A stretch of 64,000 bases of DNA from Mycobacterium sp. ITM-2016-00317 (GCF_002968295.1 NZ_CP134399.1:2604001-2668000); one strand, 5' to 3'. Counted from the first letter of the stretch, positions 1 to 9,937 are shown. The notes: a model not told the origin generated them from the letters alone. Made by a program: numbers and translations.

Positions 1-2
1 CG

Positions 3-440
3 CTCGGTGCCGGCACGGCCTCGCAGGGCGGCGAGGACCTCGACCTGTTCTTCCGGGTGCTCACCGCCGGTGACGCGCTGGCCACCGAACCGGCGGCGAT
101 CGTGTGGCACCGGCACCGCAGTGACAACGACGCCCTGCTCGCGCAGGCCCGCGGGTACGGGCTCGGTTTGGGCGCGTGGCTGACCAAAGTAGCTCTGGAT
201 CCCGCGCACCGACGGCTGGCGGTCCGGGTGTTGCGCCGGCGGTTCCGGTCGTCGCTGCGCGCGGGCGCCGACTACGGGGCCATCATGACCTCGCCGGCCC
301 GGCTGCCCGGCGGCGTCGGTGACCAGGTGCCGTCCTCGGTGGGCCGCGCCGAGGTGCTCTCCGTGCTGGGCGGACCCCGGGCGCTGTGGCTGGGCAGGCG
401 CAGGAAACGCCGTGACTGCGCGACGGCGGGCCGCCGATGA
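3..440 (+). CDS. Glycosyltransferase family 2 (C-terminal part, gene starts outside the window)
   Basis: The first in-frame codons read through from the window edge, so only the last ~145 residues are present. They hold a GGEDLDLFFRVL segment, which matches the acidic ED motif near the end of GT-A fold family 2 transferases, followed by the usual V-W-H-R-H-R stretch. The remaining ~80 residues are basic (RRLAVRVLRRRF) and lack an obvious membrane segment. The stop codon overlaps the ATG of the following membrane protein (ATGA), so the two are translationally coupled and probably build or export the same surface glycan. The sugar donor and acceptor cannot be read from this fragment. Confidence 0.75.
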   Translation, partial: LGAGTASQGGEDLDLFFRVLTAGDALATEPAAIVWHRHRSDNDALLAQARGYGLGLGAWLTKVALDPAHRRLAVRVLRRRFRSSLRAGADYGAIMTSPARLPGGVGDQVPSSVGRAEVLSVLGGPRALWLGRRRKRRDCATAGRR

Positions 441-2632
441 CCGCCATCCTGGAACCGGCCACCACCCGCAGGTCTGCCGGAGATCACCCCGAACCCATTG
501 TGCTGCGGCGTGTTCCCGTCATGCCCGTCCGCATGGCCGACCTCGCCTCCGTCGGCGCGGTCGCGGGGGCGCTCGCGTTGACCGGCCTGCCGAGCGCGGT
601 GCGTGCGATCGCGCTCGTCGTGTTCATCGCGGTCGGACCCGGTGCGGCGGTGACGACCTGGGTGCGGATCCCCCGGCGCGCGCTGCTGTCGACGGTGCCG
701 GTGCTCGGCATGGCGATCGCCACGCTGACCTCGATCGCCGCGATGTGGTCCTACCGGTGGGACCCGCACGCGATCCTGTGGGTCCAGGTGCTTCTGGTCG
801 CAGGCAGCAGCGCGTACTGGTACCGGCGCAACGCCACCTCCGTGCTGGACGCAACCCGCGGCTGGCATCGGCGCGTCCTGGCCCGCCGGGCGCCACCGGG
901 CAGACGCTTTGTGCGACGGCGTCTCTCGCTGCTCCTGAGCGCCCTCGCGCTGATCGTCTGGGTGGTGGCGGTGCCCGGGCTGCCGGGCGCGGACGCCGGT
1001 TATTACGGCCTGCTGTTCTCCGGCAGCGGCCCGCTGCTCGCGGTGTGCATCGGGCTGTGCACCTGGGCGCTGCTGGTCGCGGTGCGCGACCGGCTGCTGG
1101 TGCCCGCGGTGGCGGCGGTGCTGTCGGCGATCGTGGTGTCCAGGGTGACCACGGTGGTGGCCACCGAGGTGCCGCTCTACGACTGGACCTACAAGCATCT
1201 CGCGGTCGTCGACTACATCATGGTGCACGGGCACATCGCCCCCGACGGCACCGACATCTACGCGCAGTGGACTGCGTTCTTCACGCTGTGGGCGTGGTTC
1301 TGCGAGGTCACCGGCATCGCGGCGATCACCGTCGCGCACCTGTTCGCCCCGGTGATGCACGTGCTGATCGGGTTGACCGTCTACTCCGCCGCGCGGGTGC
1401 TCGGACGTTCCCGGCGTACCGCGGTGACGGCGTCGTTCGTCGTCGAGATCGTGAACTGGGTGGGGCAGGACTACTTTTCGCCGCAGGCGTGGTCGGTGGT
1501 GCTGGCCTTCGGGATGATGACCCTGTTGCTGGCCTCGCCGCGCAGCCGGGCCTGCGGGATGCTCGCCGTGGTGGTGTTCGCCGCGACGGTGCCGACCCAT
1601 CAGCTGACCCCGTTCTGGGCGGTCGGGGCGGCATGCGTGCTGTGCGTGTGCCGCCGCGCCCGCCCGTGGTGGAGCGCGGCGGTGATGGTGGCGATCGCCG
1701 TGACCTATCTGCTGCTGAACCTCGAAGCCGTGCTGCCCTACGGGCTGCTGTCCGGCGGCAGCCCGCTGGACAACGCCAACAGCAACATCCAGAGCTCCGG
1801 GCTGCCCGCGAAGGACTTCACCTCCGCGGTGGTGCGCGGCCTGTCGGTGATCGTGGTGCTGAGCGCGCTGGCCGCCGCGGTGTGGATGCGACGCAGACGA
1901 CGCCCGGTGCTCGCGCTGAGCATCGTCGCGTTCAGCTCGTTCGGGCTGCTGCTGGGGCAGAGCTACGGCGGTGAGGCGATCTTCCGCGTCTACCTGTACT
2001 CGCTGCTGGGCTGCGCGATCCTGATCGCCCCCGCGGTGGTCGGCGCACTCGACGGCGCGGGCACCCGGCTGCGGAGTCTGTCGGCGCGGACGGTGGCCGC
2101 GGTCGCGGCGACGGTGGTGGCCGTGGCGGGTCTGCACGGCTATGTCGCGTTGTGGCCGTTCATCTTCGAGACCCGCGCCCAGGTCGATCTGATGCAGTCG
2201 CTCACCACCGATGCGGACAAACGCACCCGGTTCGTGATGATGCGACTCGGCGGCATGCCGACCCGCCTCAACGCCGACTACGCCGAACTGACGCTGTTCA
2301 ATCCGTACTACGACGAACCGGTGAGTTACGACCTGTGGGACGGCAGGGACCCGCGGCTGGCCGAACTGAAGGCCTCCTTCCCGACCGAGGAGGACCTGAA
2401 GACCCTCAGCGACGACGTCACCAACGGCGTCTACACGGCCTACGTGATCTTCAGCGAGCAGTCCAACAAGGCGATCCGCTACTACGGCGACTTCCGTCCC
2501 GAGGCGGTCGGCATCGTGCAGGACGCGCTGCGCCGCTCGCCGAAGTGGACGGCGATCCACGAAGACGGCGAGACCGTGGTGTTCCGCAGCGTCAACCCGT
2601 ACTACGCACCGGGCAACGACAACGTCGAGTGA
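437..2632 (+). CDS. Large polytopic membrane protein, possible GT-C-like glycan assembly protein
   Basis: 731 residues. There are many hydrophobic segments between about residues 40 and 540 (for example around 42-60, 95-115, 170-190, 200-235, 285-345, 400-440, 475-490 and 520-550). A soluble C-terminal tail of ~170 residues contains NPYYDEPVSYDLWDG. The loop NWVGQDYFSPQ resembles a motif I associate with actinobacterial membrane glycosyltransferase-like proteins, but I do not recognise a characterised family. The ATG lies inside the stop of the upstream glycosyltransferase gene, so co-expression is very likely. A role in polymerising or flipping a surface polysaccharide is inference from this coupling. 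The gene ends two bases before the convergent condensation-like gene. Confidence 0.6.
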   Translation: MTAILEPATTRRSAGDHPEPIVLRRVPVMPVRMADLASVGAVAGALALTGLPSAVRAIALVVFIAVGPGAAVTTWVRIPRRALLSTVPVLGMAIATLTSIAAMWSYRWDPHAILWVQVLLVAGSSAYWYRRNATSVLDATRGWHRRVLARRAPPGRRFVRRRLSLLLSALALIVWVVAVPGLPGADAGYYGLLFSGSGPLLAVCIGLCTWALLVAVRDRLLVPAVAAVLSAIVVSRVTTVVATEVPLYDWTYKHLAVVDYIMVHGHIAPDGTDIYAQWTAFFTLWAWFCEVTGIAAITVAHLFAPVMHVLIGLTVYSAARVLGRSRRTAVTASFVVEIVNWVGQDYFSPQAWSVVLAFGMMTLLLASPRSRACGMLAVVVFAATVPTHQLTPFWAVGAACVLCVCRRARPWWSAAVMVAIAVTYLLLNLEAVLPYGLLSGGSPLDNANSNIQSSGLPAKDFTSAVVRGLSVIVVLSALAAAVWMRRRRRPVLALSIVAFSSFGLLLGQSYGGEAIFRVYLYSLLGCAILIAPAVVGALDGAGTRLRSLSARTVAAVAATVVAVAGLHGYVALWPFIFETRAQVDLMQSLTTDADKRTRFVMMRLGGMPTRLNADYAELTLFNPYYDEPVSYDLWDGRDPRLAELKASFPTEEDLKTLSDDVTNGVYTAYVIFSEQSNKAIRYYGDFRPEAVGIVQDALRRSPKWTAIHEDGETVVFRSVNPYYAPGNDNVE

Positions 2633-2634
2633 CC

Positions 2635-3875
2635 TCAGCCGAGGAGCTTGCGCACCTGTTCCGGAACAGAAGCCAAAGCGGCGCTGACCTTTTCGGCGTC
2701 GAACACGGTGTCGTGGAACTCCGCGGTCAGCCACAGCGAGCCCGTCACCGTCGCCGAGGTGACGGTCACCCCGCACGGGCGGCCGGGTCGCTGGCCACCA
2801 GGAGCCGGGCCTGTCCCGGGTCGCTGAACACCCACGGGTTTCGGGGCACGGTGCCGATGCTGGAGTGCAGCAGCCGTAGCCGGGGCCGGTCGGGCAGCAG
2901 CGGTTCGGCGTGATGCCCGGACCGCATCGCGGCCCTGGTCTTCACCGTGCCCGCCAGCAGGTTGGCGACGGGGCGCGCCATCCGCGCCGCAGCGGTCATC
3001 TCCGCCTGCAACCGCTGCGGGCCGTCGTCGCGGTCGAGCGTGAAGTCGAGGCCGGCGGAGAACGACGCGAGCGTGCTGTGCCCGTCCGGCAGGTAGCGGC
3101 GGACGTCGAACGGCACGGTGACCGCGGGGTCCACGTCGAGCCCGGCCGCGGCGAACGCCTCGTGCAGCGCGCAGGTCTGGACGGCGAACATATTGACCCC
3201 GGGCAGCGCCGAATCCCGCAGCCGCCGTAGGTCGGCGAGCATCTCGGCGGGGACCTGGGCCACCCGCGTGGCTGGCGACGGGACCAGCGTGCGCGTGCCG
3301 CCGCCCACCGCGGGCTCCGGCGCGCCGGCGTTGCGGCGGTGCTGGCGCCACAGCGGGAGCAACCGCTGCGGGGACAGGCCGATGGCGCGCACCCCGGCCA
3401 GGACCAACGGTGGGGCGGCCCGCCGGTACGGGGCCCACACCGCGTCGTCGCGGGGGTCCACGGCGCCGAGCAGCACGCCGACGAGCATGTCCAGCAGCGG
3501 CACCTCGCCGAGACCGTGGCTGAAGTCGATCGCGAGATGGTCACCGGCAGCAAGGATCCGCAGCCCGCCGCCCGGGCACTGCCGCAGCGTGGTCAGCAGC
3601 TCCACCGGATCGGCCGGCACGTGATCGGTGGACGAGACCGCCCGGCGCAGCGCGGACGGCGAGAACCGCCATCCGGTGTCGGAGGTCGAGGGCTGCAGCG
3701 CGATCCTGGCGGCCGGTCCGGCCTCGGCCATCGCCAGCAGCCGGGCGGTGAGTTCGTCGAGCGGCGGCAGCGCCACCGGCCCGAGCACGACCGCCGAGCG
3801 TCGGTGGCTGTGCTGCACGTCGAGCGCCGCGACGCGAACGCTGCCCGTACGCTCGCGGCGCCCAATTCTGCCCAT
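2635..3875 (-). CDS. Condensation-domain-like / PapA-like acyltransferase, frameshifted near its 3' end
   Basis: Starting at ATG 3875 the protein begins MGRIGRRERTGSVRVAALDV and runs ~370 residues to a premature stop at 2766-2768 (SDPAARAG). The neighbouring frame then supplies a natural C-terminus (GVTVTSATVTG, then LWLTAEFHDTVFD) ending at 2635. The total span of 1241 bases is one short of a multiple of three, which fits a single-base deletion in the run at about 2770-2790. The segment AIDFSHGLGEVP lies where condensation enzymes have HHxxxDG, but the Asp is replaced by Glu and the first His is absent. This is therefore family resemblance, not proof of catalysis. The start has a TACTAT box 8 bases upstream. 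It diverges from the YhhN gene. Confidence 0.5.
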
Positions 3876-3887
3876 CGATTCAGATAG

Positions 3888-3893
3888 TAGGTT
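3888..3893 (+). promoter_or_regulatory. -10 element (TAGGTT) of the YhhN-priA operon, leaderless start
   Basis: TAGGTT fits the mycobacterial TANNNT -10 consensus and ends 6 bases before the ATG at 3900, so the transcript would begin at the start codon. On the opposite strand TACTAT (3889-3884) is placed the same way for the condensation-like gene. Two divergent leaderless promoters thus share 24 bases. Confidence 0.5.
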
Positions 3894-3899
3894 CTCCGA

Positions 3900-4610
3900 A
3901 TGCCCAGGACTCGAGGACAGGCGTTGTGGACGGCCGCCGCGATCGTGGCGGCCGGCTACGGCGTGTTCCTGATCGTGACCGCCACCCGGGTGCCCGCGGG
4001 CGCCGAGCTGACCGGCCAGTTCGTCCTGCAGCCCGCGGTGAAGGCGCTTGCCGCGGTGCTGCTCGCGACCGCGGCCCTGACCCACCCGATCCGCCGGGAG
4101 CGGCGCTGGCTGGTCGCGGCGCTGCTGTTCTCCGCCGCCGGGGACTACCTGCTCGCGATGCCGTGGTGGGAGCCGTCGTTCGTGTTGGGTCTGGCCGCCT
4201 TCCTGGTCGCGCACCTGTGCTTCCTGGCCGCCCTGTGGCCGCTGGCGGTGTCCTCGCCATCCCGGCTGGCCGGCGTCGCGGTCGTCGTGGTGGCGTGCGC
4301 GGCGCTGCTGGTGTGGTTCTGGCCCGAGCTGCTGGCGCAGGGGATGGCGGTGCCGGTCGTGGTGTACATCGCGGTGCTCGCGGCGATGGTGTGCGCGGCG
4401 TTGCTGGCCGGCCTGCCCACCCCGTGGACCGCGCTCGGCGCGGGGTGTTTCGCGGTGTCGGACGCGATGATCGGCATCAACAAGTTCGTCCTCGGCACGG
4501 AGGCGCTGGCGGTGCCGATCTGGTGGATGTACGCCACCTCGCTGTTGCTGATCACCGCAGGCCTGCTGTTCGGTCGCACGTCCGTCCCGTCTGCTACACC
4601 TGCGGGGTGA
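3900..4610 (+). CDS. YhhN family (TMEM86-like) integral membrane protein
   Basis: 236 residues, almost entirely hydrophobic with about eight membrane segments. The YhhN-type conserved pieces are visible: a QPAVKALAA loop near residue 45, [10 protein letters not shown] near residue 80, and [17 protein letters not shown] near residue 180 with its acidic and polar membrane residues. Animal members (TMEM86) hydrolyse the vinyl ether of lysoplasmalogens. The bacterial substrate is not known, so the enzymatic role is inferred from the family. It lies directly upstream of priA with a 4-base GTGA overlap, the same order as Rv1401-Rv1402 in M. tuberculosis. Confidence 0.85.
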   Translation: MPRTRGQALWTAAAIVAAGYGVFLIVTATRVPAGAELTGQFVLQPAVKALAAVLLATAALTHPIRRERRWLVAALLFSAAGDYLLAMPWWEPSFVLGLAAFLVAHLCFLAALWPLAVSSPSRLAGVAVVVVACAALLVWFWPELLAQGMAVPVVVYIAVLAAMVCAALLAGLPTPWTALGAGCFAVSDAMIGINKFVLGTEALAVPIWWMYATSLLLITAGLLFGRTSVPSATPAG

Positions 4611-6606
4611 CCACCACCCGGCAGGCCGCCGAACACGAGCCGATCGCTCGTGTGCTGCCGATGCTCACGGTGCCGCACCTCGACCGTGAGTTCGACTACC
4701 TCGTGCCCGGCGAACTGTCCGACGACGCCCAGCCCGGGGTCCGGGTCCGGGTCCGTTTCCACGGCCGGCTCGTCGACGCATTCGTGCTCGAACGGCGTTC
4801 GGACACCGACCATGTCGGGAAACTGGGTTGGCTGGAGAAGGTGGTGTCGGCGGAGTGCGTGCTCACCCACGACGTGCGCAGGCTCGTCGATGCGGTCGCC
4901 GCCCGGTACGCGGGCACCCGCGCCGACGTGCTGCGGCTGGCGGTGCCGCCCCGGCACGCCAACGCCGAGAAACGCAAACGCGAGCCGCTCGGCCCGCCGT
5001 CGGCCGTACCGGTCGACGTCACCGGCTGGCAGGCCTACAGCGGGGGAGAACAGTTCATCACCGCACTCGGTGAGAGCCGCGCCGCACGCGCGGTCTGGCA
5101 GGCGCTGCCCGGGGAATCCTGGCCGCGGCGACTGGCCGAGGCGGCCGCGGTCACGGTCAACGCGGGCCGCGGGGTGCTGGCGGTGGTGCCGGACCAGCGC
5201 GACGTCGACCTGCTGCATGCCGCGGCCGTGGACCTGGTGGCGCCCGACCGGGTGGCCGCACTGTGGCCGGCCTGGGCCCGTCCGAGCGGTACCGGCGCTG
5301 GCTGTCGGTGCTGCGCGGCGACGCCCGGCTCGTGATCGGCACGCGCAGTGCGGTTTTCGCGCCGGTGGCCGACCTGGGCCTGGTGGTGCTGTGGGACGAC
5401 GGCGACGATTCGCTGTCCGAGCCGCGGTCGCCGTACCCGCACGCCCGCGAGGTCGCGATGCTGCGCGCACACCAGGTGCGCTGCGCCGCGATGATCGGCG
5501 GCTACGCGCGGACCGCCGAAGCCCAGGCGCTGGTGCGCAGCGGGTGGGCCCACGACCTGACCGCCACCCGGCACACCGTGCGCGCGCACGCCCCGCGGGT
5601 GGTCGCGCTCGAAGACAGCGCCTACGCCCAGGAACGTGACGCCGCCGCGCGCACCGCCCGGCTGCCCACCGTCGCGCTGGACGCGGCGCGTAAGGCGCTG
5701 GCCGCCGAGGCCCCCGTGCTGGTCCAGGTGCCGCGCCGCGGGTACGTCCCGGCGCTGGCGTGCGCCCGCTGCCGCACGGTGGCGCGGTGCCGGCACTGCA
5801 CCGGCCCGCTGTCACTGCCCAGCCGCGACGCCCCGGGCGCCGTGTGCCGCTGGTGCGCACGCGAGGAACTGGCCCTGCGCTGCACGCGGTGCGGCTCGGA
5901 CGCGGTGCGGGCCGTCGTCGTCGGAGCCCGCCGCACCGCCGAGGAACTCGGGCGGGCGTTCCCCGGTACGCAGATCGTCACCTCCGGCGGTGACGACACC
6001 GTGGCGACGGTGCCGCACCGCCCCGCCCTGGTGGTCGCGACCCCGGGCGTGGAGCCGGTCGCCGACGGCGGCTACGGCGCCGCGCTGCTGCTCGACAGCT
6101 GGGCGCTGCTGGGTCGGCAGGACCTGCGTGCCGCGGAGGACACGCTGCGGCGCTGGATGGCGGCCGCCGCGCTGGTGCGCAGCCGCGCCGACGGCGGCGT
6201 GGTCACCGTCGTCGCCGAGTCGGCGATCCCCACCGTGCAGGCACTGATCCGGTGGGATCCGGTGGGCCACGCGGAATCCGAACTGGACTCGCGCACCGAG
6301 GTGGGGCTGCCGCCCGCGGTGCACATGGCCGCCCTCGACGGCGTGCCGCAGGCGGTGACCGCGCTGCTCGACGCCGCGTCGCTGCCCGACGGCGCCGAGG
6401 TGCTCGGCCCCGTCGACCTGCCGGTGGGCGCCCGCAGGCCCGCCGGGCTGACCGCCGACGAACCGGTGAGCAGGATGCTGGTCCGGGTGCCCCGCGACGG
6501 TGGGCTCGCACTGGCCGCCGCGCTGCGCCGTGCCACCGTCGTGCAGAGCGCACGCCACGACCAGGAGCCGGTTCGCGTCCAGATCGACGCTTTGCACATA
6601 GGGTGA
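4607..6606 (+). CDS. priA: Primosomal protein N' (PriA-like), frameshifted near residue 220
   Basis: GTG start overlapping the YhhN stop. The first frame covers the N-terminal 3'-end-binding domain ([19 protein letters not shown]). At about 5264 the reading must move to the next frame, where [18 protein letters not shown] continues without loss. Restoring one base in CTGTGGCCGG (for example CTGTCGGCCGG) gives a 666-residue protein. The zinc-binding region follows ([13 protein letters not shown], then CRWC and CTRCGS). PriA restarts stalled replication forks. Actinobacterial PriA is known to lack a recognisable helicase Walker A motif, and none is visible here (the expected position reads [13 protein letters not shown]). 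The span is one base short of a multiple of three, consistent with a single deletion. Confidence 0.85.
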
Positions 6607-8450
6607 TGCGCATGTCGGCGGCTCGCGTGGGCAAAGCGCTGATTCCGTTGATCTTGATCGCCCTCGGGGTGCTCTGGCCCGTGGTGTTCCACGGGGGCTC
6701 GGGCGGTGCCCCGGTCGACGACCCGGTGGTGATCGCCGACTACGACGTCGACATCGTCGTCGACGCCGCCGGCGACCTCACCGCGGTGGAGACCCTGACC
6801 ACCGAGTTCTTCAGCACCGACCGGCACGGGATCTTCCGGTACTGGGACATCACCAACGCGAACGACCCGCATCTGCGGCAGCGGCCCGAGGTCACCTCGA
6901 TGCTGCTCGACGGCGCGCCGGTGCCGTACCGGATGTCGTCGGAGGCCGGCGGACGGTTCCGGGTGGCCAAGATCGGCGACCCCGACCGCTACCTCGGCGA
7001 CGGTACCCATGTCTTCGAGATCCGCTACACCGTCCCCGGCGTCCTCGACCCCGGCGACACCGGCGCCGACCGCACGTTCGCCGGGTCCACGGGCGACCCC
7101 GGGGCACCGCCGTCGGTAGCTCAATTGACGGCTCCGCCGTCGGTCTTCTTCTGGAACGTCATCGCTCCCGGTTGGAACAACCGCATCGAGCGCGCCGACA
7201 TCAGCGTGACCCTGCCCGGCCCCGTCGGAACCGCCCAGTGCTCGGTCGGTTACGGCGTCGGGAGCGCATGCGGCGAGCTGACCGTCGACGGCAACCGGGT
7301 GCGGCTCAGCGCGGAGGCGCTGCCGCCGCGCACCCCGGTGACGGTGCGCGCCGGGGTCGACGTGCCGACCCCGCCCAGGGAGAGCGTGCCGTGGTCCTAC
7401 CCGTGGGACCGGGTGCTGGGTCAGTCGGTCACCGGGGTGCTGTGGCTCGCCGCGTTCACGGTGCTGGCCGGACTCGCCGCGCTCGCCTGGCTGCGCACCG
7501 TGGTGGAGAAGCCTCCCGCGTTCCCGCTGCAGTACGCGCCGCCGCCGGGACTCGGCCCGGTCCAGACCGAGTACATCCGCACCGAGGCGGTCTCGAGGAG
7601 CGGCCTCACCGCCACGCTGCTCTACCTCGCCGAACGAGGCCTGATCAGCCTGCGGCAGGACGGCGACAAAGAGTGGACCGTCCGCGGCATCGGCGAACCG
7701 AAGCAGTGGTCCGGGATCGACCCGGTCAGTCTCGCGGTGGCCACCCGGCTGAAGGTGCGCAACCGCGGAAAGGTGTTCACGGCCGAGAAGACCGCCCACT
7801 CCGGCGAGCGGCTCGCCAAGGCCAGAGCCGACATGACCGAGGAGGTCGAGAAGTGGGCGCTCGACGCCGGACTTCTGGTGCCCCGCAAGAAGGAACTGTG
7901 GCTGCGTGCGGCCAACGCCGCGGCCTTCGTCCTGATGGTGTGCGCGTTCTTCCGCTGGGGATTCCCCACCACCGGTTGCGCGCTGCCGTTCGCGGCGTTC
8001 TTCCTGCTCTCGGCGGCGTCCTGGCGGGACGGCATCGGCACCCGGCGCACCGCCGCCGGCCGCGAACTGTGGTCCCGCGCCGGCGGATTCCACCGTGTGC
8101 TGGCCACCGACTCGGCCGAGGCCCGGTTCGACTTCTCCGCGCGCAAGGATCTCTACCTGGCCTACGTCCCGTACGCCGTCGCCGCCGGCGTCGCCGCGCT
8201 GTGGGCGAAGAAGTACCAGGCCTACACGGGCGCGGTTGCCCCGCAACCCGATTGGTATGTCATGTGGCCGTCGCCGGGCGGGTCGGGCGCCGGCGGCGGC
8301 CCCGACTTCGACAGCTTCGATTCCGCGGTGTCCTCGTCGATCGGCGCGTACACCGTCGCGCAGGCGGCGTCCTCGTCCTCCTCGGGCGGGAGCAGCGGCG
8401 GAGGCGGCGGTGGCGGTGGCGGCGGTGGGGGAGGAGGAGGTTCGTGGTGA
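6606..8450 (+). CDS. DUF2207 domain membrane protein with polyglycine tail
   Basis: 614 residues from an ATG that overlaps the priA stop (TGATG). An alternative ATG lies at 6612. Visible parts are an N-terminal membrane segment (ALIPLILIALGVLWPVVF), an extracellular beta-rich DUF2207 region of ~230 residues beginning DYDVDIVVDAAGDLTAVETL, a second membrane segment near residue 280, a cytoplasmic part, a membrane pair near 440-470, and a low-complexity end of Ser, Gly and a run of about fifteen Gly finishing in SW. DUF2207 proteins typically sit next to LemA, as here (4-base overlap). The function is unknown. It replaces the genes found between priA and fmt in M. tuberculosis. Confidence 0.8.
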   Translation: MRMSAARVGKALIPLILIALGVLWPVVFHGGSGGAPVDDPVVIADYDVDIVVDAAGDLTAVETLTTEFFSTDRHGIFRYWDITNANDPHLRQRPEVTSMLLDGAPVPYRMSSEAGGRFRVAKIGDPDRYLGDGTHVFEIRYTVPGVLDPGDTGADRTFAGSTGDPGAPPSVAQLTAPPSVFFWNVIAPGWNNRIERADISVTLPGPVGTAQCSVGYGVGSACGELTVDGNRVRLSAEALPPRTPVTVRAGVDVPTPPRESVPWSYPWDRVLGQSVTGVLWLAAFTVLAGLAALAWLRTVVEKPPAFPLQYAPPPGLGPVQTEYIRTEAVSRSGLTATLLYLAERGLISLRQDGDKEWTVRGIGEPKQWSGIDPVSLAVATRLKVRNRGKVFTAEKTAHSGERLAKARADMTEEVEKWALDAGLLVPRKKELWLRAANAAAFVLMVCAFFRWGFPTTGCALPFAAFFLLSAASWRDGIGTRRTAAGRELWSRAGGFHRVLATDSAEARFDFSARKDLYLAYVPYAVAAGVAALWAKKYQAYTGAVAPQPDWYVMWPSPGGSGAGGGPDFDSFDSAVSSSIGAYTVAQAASSSSSGGSSGGGGGGGGGGGGGGGSW

Positions 8451-8980
8451 GATTCCTGCTGGTGGTGGTGCTGGTCCTCGCGGTGCTGGTGCTGATCGGT
8501 TTCGTGATGGGCTACAACAGGATTCGCTCAGCCGATATCCGGGTCGCCGAGGCGCTGGCCGGCATCGACGTCGAACTGACCCGGCGCGCCGCACTGATCC
8601 CGGCACTGGTGCACATCGTGCAGAGCTACGCCGCCCACGAGAAGGCCGTGCTCGATCGGGTGACCGACGCCAGGGCTGCGCTGACCTCGGCCACCGCGGG
8701 CAGATCGGTCGCCGAACGCAGCGCCGCCGAGAATCGGCTCGACTCCGCCCTGACCCCGCTGCTGGCACTGGGGCAGAGCCATCCGCAGCTGAACTCGTCG
8801 GAGAACTTCCTGGACCTGCAGCGCAACCTCGCCGACACCGAGGACAAGCTGGCGTTCGCCCGGCAGTACTACAACGACGCGGTCGCGACGCTGAACCGGC
8901 AGCTCAACACCATCCCGTGGATGTTCGTCGCGCCGCTGAGCGGAGTGACCGAGAAGGAGTACTACCGGACTCCGCGCTGA
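8447..8980 (+). CDS. LemA family protein
   Basis: 177 residues. A single N-terminal membrane anchor (RFLLVVVLVLAVLVLIGF) leads into the long helical LemA domain: MGYNRIRSADIRVAEALAGID, the typical L-T-R-R-A-x-L-I-P-x-L motif, NSSENFLDLQRNLADTEDKLAFARQYYNDAV, and the closing N-T-I-P-W motif. A strong purine ribosome site (GAGGAGGAGG, 8431-8440) precedes two GTG codons at 8444 and 8447. The second overlaps the DUF2207 stop (GTGA) and has the better spacing. The cellular role of LemA proteins is not established. The pairing with DUF2207 suggests a joint envelope function. Confidence 0.85.
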   Translation: MRFLLVVVLVLAVLVLIGFVMGYNRIRSADIRVAEALAGIDVELTRRAALIPALVHIVQSYAAHEKAVLDRVTDARAALTSATAGRSVAERSAAENRLDSALTPLLALGQSHPQLNSSENFLDLQRNLADTEDKLAFARQYYNDAVATLNRQLNTIPWMFVAPLSGVTEKEYYRTPR

Positions 8981-8991
8981 GTGGTCCTCCC

Positions 8992-8997
8992 TAGACT
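8992..8997 (+). promoter_or_regulatory. -10 element (TAGACT) before fmt, leaderless start
   Basis: TAGACT matches TANNNT and ends 6 bases before the GTG of fmt at 9004, placing the predicted transcript start on the start codon. It marks the beginning of the fmt-rsmB-rpe-ribD transcription unit, in which every junction overlaps. Confidence 0.5.
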
Positions 8998-9003
8998 GGC
9001 GCG

Positions 9004-9937
9004 GTGCGTCTCGTCTTCGCCGGCACCCCGGAACCCGCCCTGCCGTCCCTGCAACGGCTGATCGACTCGTCCCGCCACGAGGTGATCGCCGTGGTGACGC
9101 GCCCGGACGCGGCCGCCGGACGCCGGGGCAGGCCCGCGCCGTCGCCGGTGGCGGTGCTGGCCGCCGAACACGGCATCCCGGTGCTCAAGCCGGGCCAGGC
9201 CCAACTCCGAGGAGTTCGTCGCCGAACTCGCCGCGCTGTCGCCGGACTGCTGCGCGGTGGTGGCCTACGGCGCACTGCTGGGCGACGCGCTGCTCGAGGT
9301 GCCCGCGCACGGCTGGGTCAACCTGCACTTCTCGGTCCTGCCCGCGTGGCGGGGCGCCGCGCCGGTGCAGGCCGCGCTGGCCGCAGGCGACGAGGTGACC
9401 GGCGCGACCACCTTCCAGATCGAACGCAGCCTGGACTCGGGACCGGTGTTCGGCGTGGTCACCGAGACGATCCGGCCCACCGACACCGCAGGAGACCTGC
9501 TCGGGCGGCTGGCGGTGTCGGGTGCCGGGCTGCTCGAAGCCACCATGGACGGTATCGAGGACGGCACCCTGACGGCGGTCCCGCAGCCCTCCGACGGGGT
9601 CAGCGTCGCGCCGAAGGTCACGGTGGAGGACGCCCGGATCCGCTGGGAGCTGCCCGCACACGTCGTCGACCGGCGCATCCGCTCGGTCACCCCGAACCCG
9701 GGCGCGTGGACCACCATCGGCGACCTCCGGGTCAAGATCGGACCGGTGACGGTGCCGCCCGACGGGCCCGAAGGGCTTGAGCCCGGCCAGATCCGGGCCG
9801 ACAAGAAGCACGTGCACATCGGGACCGGCTCCGCAGCGGTACTGCTCGGCACCGTGCAGCCGCCCGGGAAGAAACCCATGAACGCCGCGGACTGGGCCCG
9901 CGGAGCCAGGCTCGACGAGAACGGATGGGCCCGATGA
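9004..9937 (+). CDS. fmt: Methionyl-tRNA formyltransferase, frameshifted near residue 63
   Basis: It formylates initiator Met-tRNA using 10-formyl-tetrahydrofolate. The first frame shows the N-terminus [16 protein letters not shown] and [15 protein letters not shown], then breaks at GIPVLKPG. The next frame continues with [16 protein letters not shown] and the catalytic-domain motif [17 protein letters not shown], then the C-terminal OB-like domain ([17 protein letters not shown]). Removing one G from the GGG at about 9189-9195 (AAGCCGGGCCAGG) gives the family sequence LKP-x-R-P-N-S and an intact 310-residue protein. The span is one base over a multiple of three. The stop overlaps the rsmB start (ATGA). 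The enzyme is normally important for growth, so a base-call error is more likely than real loss. Confidence 0.88.

Noticed and set aside
272..2776. 834-codon minus-strand open frame opposite the membrane protein gene
   Set aside because: Composition is rich in Arg, His, Gln and Gly with no fold or motif, typical of the antisense frame of GC-rich coding DNA. The plus-strand membrane protein is convincing.
2635..3438. Separate 267-codon gene at the end of the condensation-like locus
   Set aside because: Only its last ~45 residues look natural, and they complete the condensation-like protein after a one-base shift. The rest is out-of-frame sequence.
6072..8768. 898-codon minus-strand open frame opposite priA, DUF2207 and LemA
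   Set aside because: It crosses three recognised plus-strand genes, and its sequence is low-complexity Arg/Gly/His. It is a shadow frame.
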